DNA of 64,000 bases from Nissolia schottii (GCA_003254905.1 QANU01071322.1:1916-65915); one strand, 5' to 3'; positions 32,901 through 45,389 are shown, counted from the stretch's first letter. Notes: generated by a model not told the origin, from the letters alone. Translations and numbers: made by a program.

Positions 32901-35900
32901 CTATGCGCCATTCTTCGCAGAGTCGGCATGGAGCGCATTGCCATCTTCCAGAGTCTTGCCGTTTGCCTGCGATCTCTGCCTCTGAGCAAAGAGATAATAA
33001 TTACCATGTTATGTTGCAGAACATAGACACTGGTAAAAAGATGAGGCGGGCGAAGGGACAGGCAGATTCAGCTTACCCGATCCGCAGGGTCTACAGAATT
33101 CCCATTCAATAACTTGTGGTTCTCTTCTTTGGTCCTGCTATCTTTGTCTCTGGTGCTCAATGGTAGCAGCAATGTGGCAGCACTTCTGTCTGGCAATTCT
33201 GCAGAATGATAACTAAATCATCAACAACAGCAAAGAGCTGCACAAAGCAAATGACAATAGCATATACAATGCCTTTGGATGTAAGCTTATTTTGGGTTGG
33301 AAACATCTTTGTAATCAAAAGCTTCCCGTGACAGCTTTTGAAAAAGAAAAAATAAATTATTTCCAAACTAAGCTGTTACCAAAAATGCACTATATATAAT
33401 TCATAGGAAAAAAGCAATTTACCTCTCTGAACTAAATGTTGCGTGCATTTTACGCCTGACTTTAAAAAGTGTGCAAATCGACTCCTAATGTTTCATAATA
33501 GAGTAAATCAACCTCTACATGAACAAATTACCCTAATGCTCTTGAAGAAGACGAGGAGAGGGAGGGGAAGGAGAGGGAGGGTAATTTAGTCATTTAAGGG
33601 TCAATTAGCACTATTATGAATAAATAGGGTGTCAATTTGCATCTTCTTAAAAGGCAGGGATAAAATGCACATTACGCATAATTCAGAGGGATAAATTCTC
33701 TTTTTCCCTAATTAATATGTACAAATGTGCTAACCTGGCAGTTTCTTCTCAACAAAAAATACCACCAAATTAACAGTGTACCTGCAAGGGATCAAAAACA
33801 TTAAAATCAAAAGGGACATGGATCACAACGTGCCCAATACAAACCAGAAAACATTTCTTACCAGGCAACAACTACGTCAACTGTATAATGTTTGCGGGAT
33901 GCAATTATCAAAAGACTCTGAATCACCGCAAGACACCACCCTAGCTGCTTTATACACCTGCAGCGGTTCATGAAAAATCACATTAAATCATAATTTAAAA
34001 TCTAAACATAGCTCAACACAACATGATGGCAAGTTTAAAAAAACAAAGATTCTGTACCTTCGTGAGCCATATCTATGGTATGTGTTGACAAAGACTAGAG
34101 TAAAGATCATGTGTGATGAAAATATCAAGTCACCACACCCATAAATCACACCATGAGGAACTGCACAATGAAAATCAAATTAGAACCAAAAGAACCACAA
34201 AGGCATCAAAGCTAAACAACTCCAATACAATACAATACAATATACTATACTAACAATTTATCAATAGAACTTCAACGACACTTTTCGGAGGAGGTAGTCT
34301 AGCAAGCTTAGATCCCTGCATAATATATGAAGCAGTGTTAAGTCAAAAGATTACTTTGATTAAAAAAATAAAAAAAATTATCTTCAAATGTGTAACTTGC
34401 CACGCACAGAGAAACAAATATACCTAGTTCAAATATGTAACATGCCATTCAAACAAATATATATAGTAAAACTGCAGGTGACAATATGTTTGTTTAACAA
34501 AATAATTGTACCTCACGACAATGGTAATTTGGACCTGGAAGCTGTGTGGAATAAAATGTCACTATTCGGAGAGCCTGAGAAGCCTGCAGTAAACAATTAC
34601 AGAGGATTAAACATAATGAAAAAGTTGCCATATATTGCATCCAACAAGGCATTTGCCATGAACTCACTCTGCTGAATGTGCTAGAAAAACAGAAAAAGAG
34701 TATATGGTTAAGGAATGTGTAAAGCTAACAAAAGAGTTATGATCACCACAGGCGGCTCCAGTCCTAAGCGCACGTCTATTCAGAGTTCTAATAATATTAG
34801 GCAATGCTTCAATATACAAATATAGTAAACGCTTACAACTAAGAAAGCTAGAGCCCTGCACCATATTAGAACTGTGTAGATCTTTTTGCTCTTGAATAAG
34901 AAAGGATGAAATGTCCACTGCAAAAGCGCACACATCGAAGAACCATAATGTTAGAACTCAATAAAAACTATGGTACTTGTTGGAGACAAGAACTTTAAAG
35001 AAAAACAAAACACACTGCAATTAAACAAAACCTGAGAAAATGAGACGAAGAAAAAGATGGGGGAGAGAACTCTTACAAGGACAAAGGATAAAAAAATAAC
35101 AGTAAACAAAGTTTCACTAATGTATGCTTTGTCTTGCCCAAGCTCCTGTAACACAACCAAACTTTAAAATTTCAGCATTCCTGTGCAGGACAAAATTTTC
35201 AAGGGAGAGTGAAACATAGAGAGAAGGGGATAAATTTTTGTGTGGTTCTACCACATCACATTGGATATACTTCAGACCACACAATGAAAGACATTTCAGT
35301 TTTAAGTAATGGGTCCTCCCAAGAAGTATGCTGAAATGTCTATCCAACATGACGTTCTAGAATCACACAAGAATTTCTCGAGAGAAGGGAATGAAAATTA
35401 CAACCGGAAGAAGGAAGAATCCAAGGTCCTGTAGTGTAGGGCCAGGCCTATGTAAGTAATGAATTCCATGGGCTGCCAAACCATGAATGTACTGTAGAGA
35501 GAAACAGCTCAAATTTCAGATTTACACAACAAACATTACAAGAAGATAAAAGTATGGCAACTAACCAATTAGTGTTTGGATTAGTTTTCGCTTGGTTCAA
35601 CATAGTTTACAATCTTAAATTGCTTGAAACGGCATTTGGAAAGAAAAGAAAAACAATTACTTTCCAAAAATGATCTGTTACCAAACAAAAGTTGATGTGA
35701 AAAATACTCCTCATCATATATATGTACAAAAAGCATAGGGAAAAAAAAAATAAAAAACTGAGATAAAATATTCCGGTTATATATTTGCCTTATTTTCCAC
35801 ATGGACTTGAGTAAATTTGTAGTTCAGATGCAATCAATTCAATTGCGATACATTAATTATGCCAGCAATCAGCATTTTCACTTGGGACACCAATTATGCA

Positions 35901-36505
35901 GAATATGACAACCGATGCTATGCTTCAGAGCTACCAGTTCCTTCAGCTTTCCCTCAATAAAAATGTCAAGCTAATCGTTGACAAAAAATAACTTAGCAAA
36001 ATGAAAGCTCGTTCCTGATTAAGAAAGCAAGCAATCTGTATAAGCAACCATACCAAAATGGTTAAAAAAGAGTAGTTTTTTTTGTAGCGTTCAAGTAAAG
36101 TCGCCACAGCGACATGTGACAACTACTTTTCAGAAAACCATCATCTACTCCGTAGAAAAAGGAGAACAAAGGAACCTTCGCATTGTCATCACGAAAGGGT
36201 AACCAGGACAAATTCGCTTATACATTTCATGAATTGATCAATATAAGGAACAAAAAGAGGTAAAAAAGAAAAGTCACCTGAAAAATGAGACCGGCGAGAA
36301 GGTACTTCCAATTCTCCACAAGGAGGTTGATCTCGGTAGTTGCCTCTGCAGAAGCTCTCTTCCATAGCTTCAAATTCAAAACATACATTAAAATTAAACC
36401 ACCCAAAAAAAAAAAAAAACCATAACATACCCATATGAATAACAAGCTGTAGTAAACAAAGGAGGCACCAACCTTGGAAGACTCGCGACCAATGTAAAGC
36501 GACAT
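32901..36505 (-). CDS. IPCS: Phosphatidylinositol:ceramide inositolphosphotransferase (IPC synthase), 12 exons, 313 aa
   Basis: The enzyme transfers phosphoinositol from phosphatidylinositol to ceramide, giving inositolphosphorylceramide and diacylglycerol, the first committed step to plant glycosyl-inositolphosphoceramides; it acts in Golgi-type membranes. Exons are 36505-36473, 36367-36278, 35491-35405, 35145-35077, 34917-34837, 34583-34512, 34315-34255, 34160-34058, 33957-33862, 33781-33735, 33198-33077 and 32981-32901. All introns are GT-AG, all phases join, and the length is 942 bases including TAG. It opens '[15 protein letters not shown]', has several hydrophobic spans, '[18 protein letters not shown]', '[13 protein letters not shown]' (His181) and '[14 protein letters not shown]' (His222, Asp226). 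These residues form the lipid-phosphate-phosphatase-like triad. The soluble tail ends 'AKNGA'. Arabidopsis IPCS proteins are about 305 residues with the same motifs, so the identification is firm. An out-of-frame upstream ATG overlaps the start. Confidence 0.96.
33406..33708. mobile_element. Foldback MITE inside the IPCS intron between exons 10 and 11
   Basis: The left arm 'ggaaaaaagcaatttacctc' then 'tctgaactaaatgttgcgtg' pairs with the right arm 'cgcataattcagagggataa' then 'attctctttttccc'. Inner modules also pair ('gcaaatcgactcc' with 'gtgtcaatttgc', 'aaattaccct' with 'agggtaattt'). TA dinucleotides flank both ends (33404-33405 and 33709-33710), suggesting a TA target duplication. It is about 300 bases, spliced out with the 536-base intron. 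Confidence 0.8.
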
Positions 36506-36635
36506 TTTCTTCTTCTTGTACTTGTATTAGCTGTTGTTTTTCTTGCCTTTGATGATGATACTCTTGTTCTTGTTGTTGCTGCTGCTGCTGTTGTTGTTTT
36601 TGTTGTTGTTGTAACGTGTAAAAAGCCACTTCCAT
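36338..36635 (-). other. Out-of-frame glutamine-rich upstream ORF overlapping the IPCS start
   Basis: An ATG at 36635 (A at -3, G at +4) opens a frame that reads 'MEVAFYTL', a Gln-rich stretch encoded by CAA/CAG repeats, then '[14 protein letters not shown]' across the IPCS ATG at 36505 in another frame. If the IPCS splices are applied (36473 to 36367, 36278 to 35491) it stays open and stops in exon 3, about 98 codons in all. It is real as an open frame. Whether the mRNA includes 36635 depends on the transcription start, which I can only infer. The coordinates given stop inside exon 2. Confidence 0.5.
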
Positions 36636-37113
36636 ATTACTTCATAGCCACACTGTTGAGGCCAACATCATTGCCCTCAGAAAATTTTTAAAAAAATACC
36701 AAAATTTTTCGAATCCAAAACCCAGAAAGGAATCGATTCGTCTTTTTTATATTTTTTGTTTTTTACTCTCACTTTTCTACCCACAAAGCAAATTCAGAAA
36801 CGCTCACAGAAGAGGATCTGAGAAGACAAAGGAAGAATAGGAAAGGAAAAAAAAATGTGAAACCCCAGAAAGATAAAGGGATCGAGAATATGAGGATGAT
36901 TCACAGGTAAAGACCAGTTTCCCGAAAAATTCAAAAGGGGATTCTCTCAAACTGGTCGAATTTTTTTTGCTTTCTCTCTCTATCCCTCTGGGTGGTTTCT
37001 TCTTCTTCTTCTTTTCTTCTTCTCTCTCTGATCCTCTTCCTTTTTCTCGCCTGACTGCAATGCACGCGAGTTGAACACGGAGGGACAGTTGAGAAGAGGA
37101 GGAGAATTTCAAA

Positions 37114-37125
37114 CTATATATAAAG
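37114..37125 (-). promoter_or_regulatory. Candidate TATA box for IPCS
   Basis: The minus strand reads 'ctttatatatag' about 610 bases upstream of the IPCS ATG. It is followed by a pyrimidine/purine-biased leader with 'gagagagaag' and 'aagaagaaga' runs. If used, the leader would be long and would contain several upstream ATGs, including that of the Gln-rich frame. The element is nearly palindromic, so it could also serve the plus strand. Confidence 0.4.
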
Positions 37126-38335
37126 CCACTTCCTTCTTTTGTGTTCACATTTCTTTCTTTCTTTTTTTATTGTGAAATGTTTTATTTTTGAATAATAAAT
37201 TAATTAAAAAAAATTGTTTTCCTTTTTGCTATGCGTGTTTTTGATTTTGAAATGGAAAAACGAAAACCAAGGGAAGGTGCGACTTGACGAGTGAGAAAGG
37301 GGGTGTGCTTAGACTTTTAGATTATTAGTTAGACATTTATACTTTTCTTCCTTTGACGCCACCAAGTCGCACTTTCTTTTTTCTCTCTCTTTCCTTATAG
37401 AAAGTCAGATTGATACGGCCACAATGCAAAGGCTTTGATGGATCCTTCTAATGTAGTCTGGATGGTTATTTGGACTAAATTAATTTAAATATTAAAAAAT
37501 TAAAATAAAATCACAAAATTACTATTACACTCTCATTTTCCTTTTCTCTCTCATTTCCCTTCTTCCACTCCCCCACTCTCCCTCTCTTTGCATCTCTTTT
37601 CTCTCCCCCTAAATAAGATTAGAAAATTAAAAAGATGGATAGGGGTAAAATTGGTAAATAAAATAAAATATTATTAAAATATAAATGAAAATGATTGTAT
37701 ATTATTATATTATAATTTGTTAGATTTAATCATAGCAGTCCATTTGTGTTTTGGACGGCTACGATGCTAGGACCAATTTGGTCTTGGTAACCACTCAAAC
37801 CATGTTAGAAGGCTCCTGACTTTGATGCATAAATTAAATTAGGTGTTTGATGCACTAGTTTGGTCTATGGTAGAACATTTTTATTTAACCACACTTTTAA
37901 AATGTGATTAAATACATTTAGAATATGTGACTAAATTGATTCTCAAATTTATCCCTCTTCACACATCCTTATGCCACACTGTCAGCCTTTCTCATAGCCA
38001 GCGAATGCCCACCACCACCCTCCCGTCCGCCCTACATTCTCCCGCCACTACCCCCTTGTGGCCTTCCAGCCACCACCTTCATCAAAAGCTTCAATTCAGA
38101 AAAATATAATTGTTGATCCCAACAACATCAACTCAATAAAATAATCTTCATCATCAAAAAAAAAAAAAAAACAACAACCCAAAAGAAATCAAGATGATAA
38201 GAACAAGATCTACTACAAAAGTCAAACAAAAAATTAAATTTTTTTCACATTTGAAGAAGAAATATACTAGCACAAGAAGAATTAGAATCAATCCATCAAA
38301 GTAATGCCTTATCCACTAAATTGTTCCTTTTAAAG
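37126..38335. other. Gene-free stretch
   Basis: No supported gene. The sequence is mostly AT-rich with a Pro/Thr-type short frame at 37930-38100 that has no signature and is not supported as coding. Confidence 0.45.
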
Positions 38336-38487
38336 AAATCATAATCTAAAGAGTCCTTAGGACTCTCCCACAAATATTGCATATAAACAATAATAAATAT
38401 AATTACACAAAATATTAAAAAAGTAATGTTAGTCTAATGGATAAAGCATTACTTTGAATGACAGAGGTATTAGGTTCGAGTCTCACT
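38336..38487 (+). mobile_element. Single arm and tRNA-like head of the 21.8-kb foldback family
   Basis: The sequence 'ataatctaaagagtcctta' and 'ggactctcccac' is followed by 'aatataattacacaaaata'. A tRNA-like head comes next, with A-box-like 'ttagtctaatggataaa' (38429-38445) and B-box-like 'aggttcgagtctc' (38472-38484). Order and spacing match the tRNA-like segment and arm at 21786-22030 in opposite orientation. This shows that the tRNA-like part belongs to the element. Confidence 0.75.
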
Positions 38488-38899
38488 CAACTTTGAATTC
38501 GTGTCCCTGGTCCAGAAGAGGGCCCGACCCACCCTCTTCGCTCAGTCTGAAGTTGCGGAGAAAAGCATTGGTCGTTAGCAGTGCCATGTGCAAAAACTAG
38601 AAAAGGTCGCTCCATGACTAGGAAGAGGTACATGGAGTGAATGTCGTGGAAAGAGGTAAGAAGCAAAACTTCAAGGCGGTAGGACCGCCCAAGAAATACT
38701 CAACAAGCGAGACCCCTCCACCCGCAAATGTCTCAAGGGAGCAAATTATACAAATAGTACGTGACTGGCTGAATGACAGTACACACTTGACGGTAGGAAG
38801 CACCTGAAGCCTCTCACAGAGGAATAGATCTAGGACTCGACTCACTGTCTCCTGTATAGGGGGCTGCCTGAAGATAGGAAAGGGGGGTCAAACACTTAC

Positions 38900-41230
38900 T
38901 GCTAGCATTAGAGATTTTCATAAATGGGTTGAATATTTGAGTTTATATGGTATCCTAGTTTTTGGCCACAAATACACATGGTACGGGGGTGACTCATGCA
39001 CTAAGCTATATAGAATCTTTGTGGAAGTAGATTGGTTGGTTAAATTTTAGAGTTTGAAAGTATGGGGATTACGCTGGTCCCTTTCGGATCATTTTCCACT
39101 GTTGCTTGATGAGGGAGATATATATTTATTGGGGTCCAAAGCCTTTCCAAAATCTTGTTATTTGGTTCTCTCATGATGGCTTTTATAACATTGTCAAAGA
39201 GGAATGAAAGAAAATTCGAAATAAGAGGATCTCCGAGAAGTTCAAGGAGATTAAACAACCAATAAAGGAATGGAATAAGGAGGAGTTTGGTATGATTGAT
39301 GAAAGAATCAAGTCTCTCAAATTTGAAGTTCAAAGGATGGATACACTGATTGAAGCTAACTAAGGTCAGCGTTTCTTGGAGATCCGCCTTACTGTCATAA
39401 TGTGAAAGGTGGCATGAGCAGAAAGACAACTATTGGAAACAACTCTCACCAAGAAAAAATTAAAAAGGATATGGAATGAAACACGGAAGTGTTTCCAGTC
39501 ATTGGTTGTACTAAGGTGGGGGAGGAAACTGATTGTGAAGTTGTGAGTCTATGGCAGAGAGTTTAGGAGACCAGTGTTAATAAAAAACAAGAGATAGGGG
39601 ACTACTATAGAAACTTGTATCAAGAAATGGATGATGCAAGGATTACTTTCTCAGAAGTTGTAGTTAACACTCTCTCTAGGGATGATGTTGAACTTCTTGA
39701 ACTTCTTGAACTATTCCCTTGTAGAGAAGAGATTAAAGAAACGGTACGGGGCTTGCGATCTGTCAAACGCTCTTCGAGTGGATGACTTTAACACGAGCTT
39801 CATTTGTAGGACGTGCGGGAGGGAGGGGGGAGATTGGCAGTGAATTATGTGTAGTTGTAGGAGAATTTTTTGAATTTGGAAACTTAGCAAGGAAACAATT
39901 ATGATAGCAGTGGTTTTAATTCCGAAGATTAAAGGTGCCATTTAAATTAAATATTTTCAACCAATAAGTATAGTTGGATGCATTTATAAGGTGATCTCTA
40001 AAATTGTTTACGGAAGACTAAAAAAATGTGTTACCGGGGCTAATGAGGGAGGCACAAAGTGCATTTGTGGCGGGTAGATAGACACTTGACAGAGCTCTTA
40101 TTACATGTGAGTATACTCACTCACTGGCTGTACAAGAATAAGAAAAGGCAGTGATCTCGAAACTCAACTTCCAAAACGATCATGACATGGTGAAATGGAA
40201 GTTGTTTGTGGATCTTACTCTCAGGAGAATGGGGTTTGGGTGGAAGCGGAGGAGATGAATATCTAAATGCATATCAACAGGCAACAGCTTCAGGGTCTAT
40301 TCTGGTTGATCACTATATATAAGGAATTTGGTAAATCGTGATAACGAAGAATGGGTGAGGATAATCTGTGAGATGTCTATGAGGATGGATATGGGTAAAC
40401 TTTGTTTTGGGAGGATGTGTGGATTGGAGATGGGAAGCTTATGCACATGTTCTCGTGGTTGTATATGATGACAAACAAGAAGAAGTTTAAAGTTGCCAAA
40501 TGCGGTTTCTGGGAATGGATTTGGAGCCTACAATGGAGAAGAGGTCTATTCCAATGGGAGCTTGGTCTCCTAAATGAATTGCACTAGTTGTCTTCTTAAG
40601 GAAAATTGGAATATTGGCAAGAACGACAAGCTTATTTGAAGGTTTGACAAAAAAAAATGGTCTATTTTTAACTAAGAGCGAGCTTTGTGGATGTCGTGAA
40701 TAGGTATAGGGTGTTGCTTAATGAGATTAGTAGTTTTAGCTTCTCTCACGGGGTTTGTAAAGTCCTTGCCCCTGTGAGCTGAGTTATTTGCTTGGTTTGG
40801 GATAATTATTATGCTTAATACCAAGGATAAGTTACATTGATTGAACATTGGGCACGTGCAAGAATTAAAATGTGTACTTCACGACATTGTTCCTAAGAGT
40901 ATATTACACTTGCTTCTCACTCTAAGGATATTGTGGAAAATAAGGAACAAGTGCATTTTTTTTAAAGTAAACCAGAAAGCGTAATAGATGTAGTTTCGAT
41001 GGTCGTGTTTTGGCAAAAGAAATGGGCGAAGAACCTCTTTGAAAATAAGAAGCAATGAGCTTCGTTGGAGCTTTTTAACTTGATTTGCAACACATTCGGT
41101 GGTATCTGCTAAGGTTTGAAAGTTTTGTCTCATGATTGTGCTATAGAGGTACTGATGATGATTTGGGTGCAACATATGAAGAATAATGATGGGTAGTAAA
41201 CAACTCTGTTTTGGGGTCCTTGGTGGTAAT
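38900..41230 (+). pseudogene. L1-type LINE retrotransposon pseudogene
   Basis: The plus-strand remnants appear in L1 order. The end of the endonuclease gives 'HKYTWYGGDSCTKLYRIFV' and 'LRWSLSDHFPLLL' (about 38940-39110). The reverse transcriptase gives 'PISIVGCIYKVISKIVYGRL', 'LMREAQSAFVAGR', 'DRALITCEYTHSLAVQE' and 'RMGFGWKR' (about 39935-40250). The zinc-binding end gives 'FWEDVWIGDGKL' and 'FWEWIWSLQWRRGLFQWE' (about 40400-40580). LINEs copy themselves by target-primed reverse transcription. Numerous stops and frameshifts and the absence of the start make this copy dead. The 3' end is not marked by a clear poly(A) tail. Confidence 0.85.
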
Positions 41231-41499
41231 GTATTTTGTGCATGTAGATGCCTTTTGAATGGCTTATTCTTGACACTTGGGACTCATGCATGGTCCTTTA
41301 TTTGTCTCAGCTGCGCTTGTTTCAGCGGCTATTGAGCCCCTTGGAGTGTTTCTTTTGCAGCATTATTGTCTCACTATGCAGGGAATTTAGTGCATGGTTT
41401 TTGGATGTAACTATAATTGTTGGGGTTGGGCTGTAGTTTCCTTTCAATTGCATATGGTGAGTTCTCTTTTTCCTCCCTTAAAAACCAAGGGGTTTGTCC

Positions 41500-41759
41500 C
41501 ACTGATAAATCTTGTGTAAAAAGTAAATGAGCTTGTGCAGCAAGAAAAAAAGAGAAATTGCAGAATCAAAAAGCAGAAACAAGAATTTGAGAAAGAATGA
41601 ATGAGTTGAGTTTCATTCAGATGACTATGTGCCTTATATATACATTGCACTAACTTGAGGTGCAAGTTAGCTGTCATAACTAACTACATAATCAATGCTA
41701 ACTAACTAATTGGTTACAAACTGATTTACTAACTTCTTAGTTAAGTTAAAAGTGTTACA
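41500..41759 (-). mobile_element. LTR-like sequence (tentative, copia type)
   Basis: The minus strand starts 'tgtaacacttttaac' at 41759. It has repeated 'ttagttagttag' words and a TATA-type 'tatatataagg' at about 41633-41643, followed by a leader 'catctgaatgaaactcaac'. This layout matches plant copia LTRs and resembles the segment before the gag remnant at 20140-20307. No internal coding sequence follows it. Confidence 0.45.
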
Positions 41760-44054
41760 CACTATTAACAAGCATGACTTTCAATGCATGTGCTTCAACT
41801 CCTGCACCATTGAAGATGTGGCCTTGAAAGATTGCAAATCTATAAGGATCTTAGCCATGAAGAATCATTGCTCATGCTTTCACTCACGGTATTCTTATCT
41901 CTCCAAATTCACATTTTGGTTTTCTTTTTATCACGTTTTGCATTGCAAAGTTGTTAACTTTGTCCCTTTTTTTTTTCGTTTTTGGTTCTTTCATATATCG
42001 ATGTGTTTTATGGCCTTTGTGATTCAAATAAAAGTTGATTAATAGCAAATCTGACTTTTTATTATTTGTTATTATTTTTTATTTACTTTATAAAGTTGTT
42101 TTGTTTTTAATTTGTTTTATCTTAGAATTGCTTCTAGGCTCTTTTTGAAGATTCAGCATATACAGAACACTCTTCAACCTTTGGTTTCTAATGGATTGCA
42201 AGCATTTGGTTCATATAGGTTGCTAAATCCAATAGCTAAAAATATTTGAAACTAACCTTGATTTTGTTATATTAAATTTGTTATTTTGTCCATGTTAAAT
42301 TTGTGATTCAATATTAGGTGCTCTTTTTTTTATTACACTTAATATTTTGAAACAATTCTTTCACTATTTCGGAAATTTGTTTGTCTTCTTTTTTTTTTCA
42401 AGATCTTTTTCGGTGCATTTCTTTGTTTTTATTTGAGATGTATTTTTTAAATGTTTTTATTCCCTCTTAAGTTTGTTTGAAATGTATGTCTTTCTATGCT
42501 TTTTGACTTTAAAATTGTGACTTCATTATTTGTATATTTGTGTTCTATTCCTGTTTTATTAACCTATTGTAATTTCCAATTCTTAGTCTTTGTTCCTGAA
42601 AATGTTGTCATCCAGTTTCATGTTTTATGTTTAATATTATTTCCCTTTTGATGGTTTTTGTAAGTTGCTCAAATTGTTTATACCTTTTCATATTGACTGA
42701 TGTTTTTACTTGACCAGAATGTTAGTGAAGTTACTAATGAAGAAAGATTGCAATTTTTAAATTAGAAGTTGATCCTCCTTCCCTCTTTACTTCAACTAAG
42801 AGGTTATTAGATGAACTTAAAAGAGAAATGAGGTCCCGATCTTTCAACAACTACAATGAAGACTTGAAAGCTTGAAAAGGAATAAAGACTAGTGGTGCTT
42901 TCGATTAAGTTTGTTTTAGTTTTTGGATAACATTGTAACAATCATTTTTTTTTTTACTTATTGTTACTTCTTAGCTTTATACTTTGGTTGAGTTTATCGG
43001 TATTGCTACTTGATATTGGCTATTTAAAATTGTTTGGTGTTGGTTCCTAAATGTTGAAGACAATATTGTTAATTTGTTGCTTTTGCAAACTTATTGTTAC
43101 TATTATTATTATTTGTGTGTGTGTCTCTCTCTCTATATATATTAAGCATTGAGATTAGTCATAATTTGGAGCTTAAAGGATTGAAATGAGAGTGTTTGAA
43201 TGTCGTCTTTAATATTGTCACTATGTTAGGCTTCATAATTAGGTCATCTTTAATATTGTTTATATGTTTTGTTTTATCCTTGCTTAATTTGTATTCTTAA
43301 TTACTTTCCTTTTATTATTGATTTGACACTTTCCTATTTTATCAAAGATTAAATTTTAGAAATCAGGAGGTGTGGCGTGATACTAGCTCACCTTGCCCTT
43401 AGCAAAAAAAGACTAAATTTTAAAATATTTTTTCTTAAAATTATAATTATAACTTAATTTTGTAATTAATGCAATTATTTGCAAATCATATCCTATCATA
43501 TTCAATCATATCATATTAATTTTATAAAGGAAATGGAATGCCAACAAGGAGGATGCTCACATATCCTTTTACCATGAATTTAGATTCCTTCAAAATTCTT
43601 TCAAAGTAGATGGGTCAATCAACATTATATTATTATTTTTAATTAGAAAATAATTTAAAAAGATGGAATAAATGGGATTTATGTGTTTAAGATTGGTGTC
43701 CACTTTATGTGTTTAAATTAATTTAAATTTTAATTTATTATAATAAATGTTGTTGGTGGAGTAAATCCTCTGCATCTATTCTAGTTTAATTGCTCCTCGA
43801 TTTTTGATGCAACCATTTATAAGATGCATATCAAGCAAAATCACATTTGTATATTTTTTCTAACTCGCGAATCAAACTTTCTTCGTAAAACTAATATGAT
43901 AGGATGGGAAATTATTGATTCTTTAATGCATCAATAATTGATATTATAAAAATTTTCATTCTTGATAGATGCATAAAATTTTTAATGATTAATTATTGAT
44001 TATTTTTTCTATTAATTCTTTTCTCTATTGAATCAACCTAACCCACTTATTGGG
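41760..44054. other. Gene-free T-rich stretch
   Basis: No supported gene. The stretch 41900-43300 on the plus strand is unusually T-rich with few A-runs. The 96-codon frame at 41752-42042 is hydrophobic and Cys/Phe-rich only because of that composition. A (TA)/(CT) spot lies at 43118-43142. Confidence 0.45.
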
Positions 44055-44745
44055 GTGAGATGTGTAACATCCCACTTTTTTCCTTAGGAAGGATTTCACA
44101 GGATAGATACTCATATAAGTCTTTATATGGGTTAAGAATGTAGAACCATGAACCCTTAGGCAGAAATGTCTGTAGAAATAATTCTGCTCGATTGTGAAAA
44201 ATTCTGCAGACCATAGATAAATTCCTTTCAGCAATCAGAGTTTAGTGGAGTGTCTAAAGTCTCTGAAAACCATACCTTTACAAGAGAAAAAGTTAAAAAT
44301 ACCTTAAATTAAGCCCAAACCCTCACTCGAAAAATTAGGAGATCACGAAAATACGATCAGAATATTTTTCGGACAGCCGTACGCGAAACACCTGGATAGC
44401 ATATGACAAAACACGATCAAACGGGACTGAAAAGTGGGCCCCACGGTCAAGGAAAAATCTGCCCTCTCTCACGTTTTCTCTCTCCTCACTACAACCACAC
44501 ATTTTGGGTAAAATAGTCAAAGATGACTAGGTTTTGACTAGGCATAATTATCCATAATTCTATTTTCTTTTTTCCTTTTCTTTTTCAAATTGATTTTTAT
44601 GGCCAAGAATGGCCAAGACCATTTTGGTTTTGAGGCTATATATAGCCCCCTCCATGGCTTCAAATTCACACTTTCTCATTTCATCAGTCTCTGCTCAAAA
44701 TTTGTTCCGTTTGGAGACCCTCTAAGTGTGTGGATTCACTCTCTA
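44055..44745 (+). mobile_element. Solo-LTR-like sequence
   Basis: It begins 'tgtaacatcccacttttt', a typical plant Ty3-gypsy LTR start. A GC-richer part includes 'gtgggccccacgg'. A TATA-type 'tatatatagccccctcc' (about 44638-44654) is followed by a leader 'tcattcatcagtctctgctc'-like segment. No partner LTR or internal region is visible, so a solo LTR or truncated element is inferred. Confidence 0.5.
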
Positions 44746-44748
44746 CCA

Positions 44749-44992
44749 TGCACAAACATTTTAAAGCATGTACACAAACTTTTGAATTGAAGTGCACAAA
44801 CTTTTCAACGTCAAGAAAAAAAATATGACGAAAAACGTAAACGAAAACGAAGTAGAAAATTTGTGCTCACATGCATAAGGTTTTGAAGAAGAATGCACAT
44901 GTACATACTTTTGACCAACTAGACACATATCAACTTTTGAACAAGCAAGCACAAACTTTTTTACACACATGCACAGACTTTTGAAAAACCAA
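44749..44992. repeat. Dispersed 'CACAAACTTTTGAA' repeats
   Basis: About seven variants of 'gcacaaacttttgaa' occur in 240 bases, near 44751, 44773, 44793, 44900, 44928, 44950 and 44971. Spacing is irregular (about 20-105 bases). Several are preceded by 'cacatg' or 'gcatg'. The minus-strand frame over it is a translation of the repeat. Confidence 0.65.
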
Positions 44993-45389
44993 AAACAACG
45001 ACTATAATGAAAACAAAAATGAAAACTCTTGAATTCATAAATAATAAGATGAAAATGAAAAAAATGATGAGAGATAAGAGAAGAAGAGAGAAAAAAAAGT
45101 AGAAGTGGGGCAGAAAAATGAATAGTACAATAGTTGACAATTTTTAACTAGTACACATATCATTTCTCATTTTGAAGTGAAATAATATTTCTATGTTTTA
45201 CTGCACAGATGAATGAGAAATGAAAAATGTGAGTCAAATATAAGTTATTATGACATCTACTCCCGTAAATAAGCACATATAATACAACTCTTAATTTGTA
45301 ATACAAGAAAACCGTACGTACCTTAAAAAAGGAAAAATATCAAAACGGACAATGACAAACAAATGGTACAAACTGCATGCAGACCAGTA

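Noticed and set aside
34664..34933. An 89-codon minus-strand frame in the IPCS locus
   Set aside because: Its first part is an out-of-frame reading of exon 5 and the rest is intron; splice-consistent exons account for the coding signal.
41752..42042. A 96-codon plus-strand frame rich in Phe and Cys
   Set aside because: The composition follows from T-rich DNA. There is no family motif, and the frame is preceded by an LTR-like segment.
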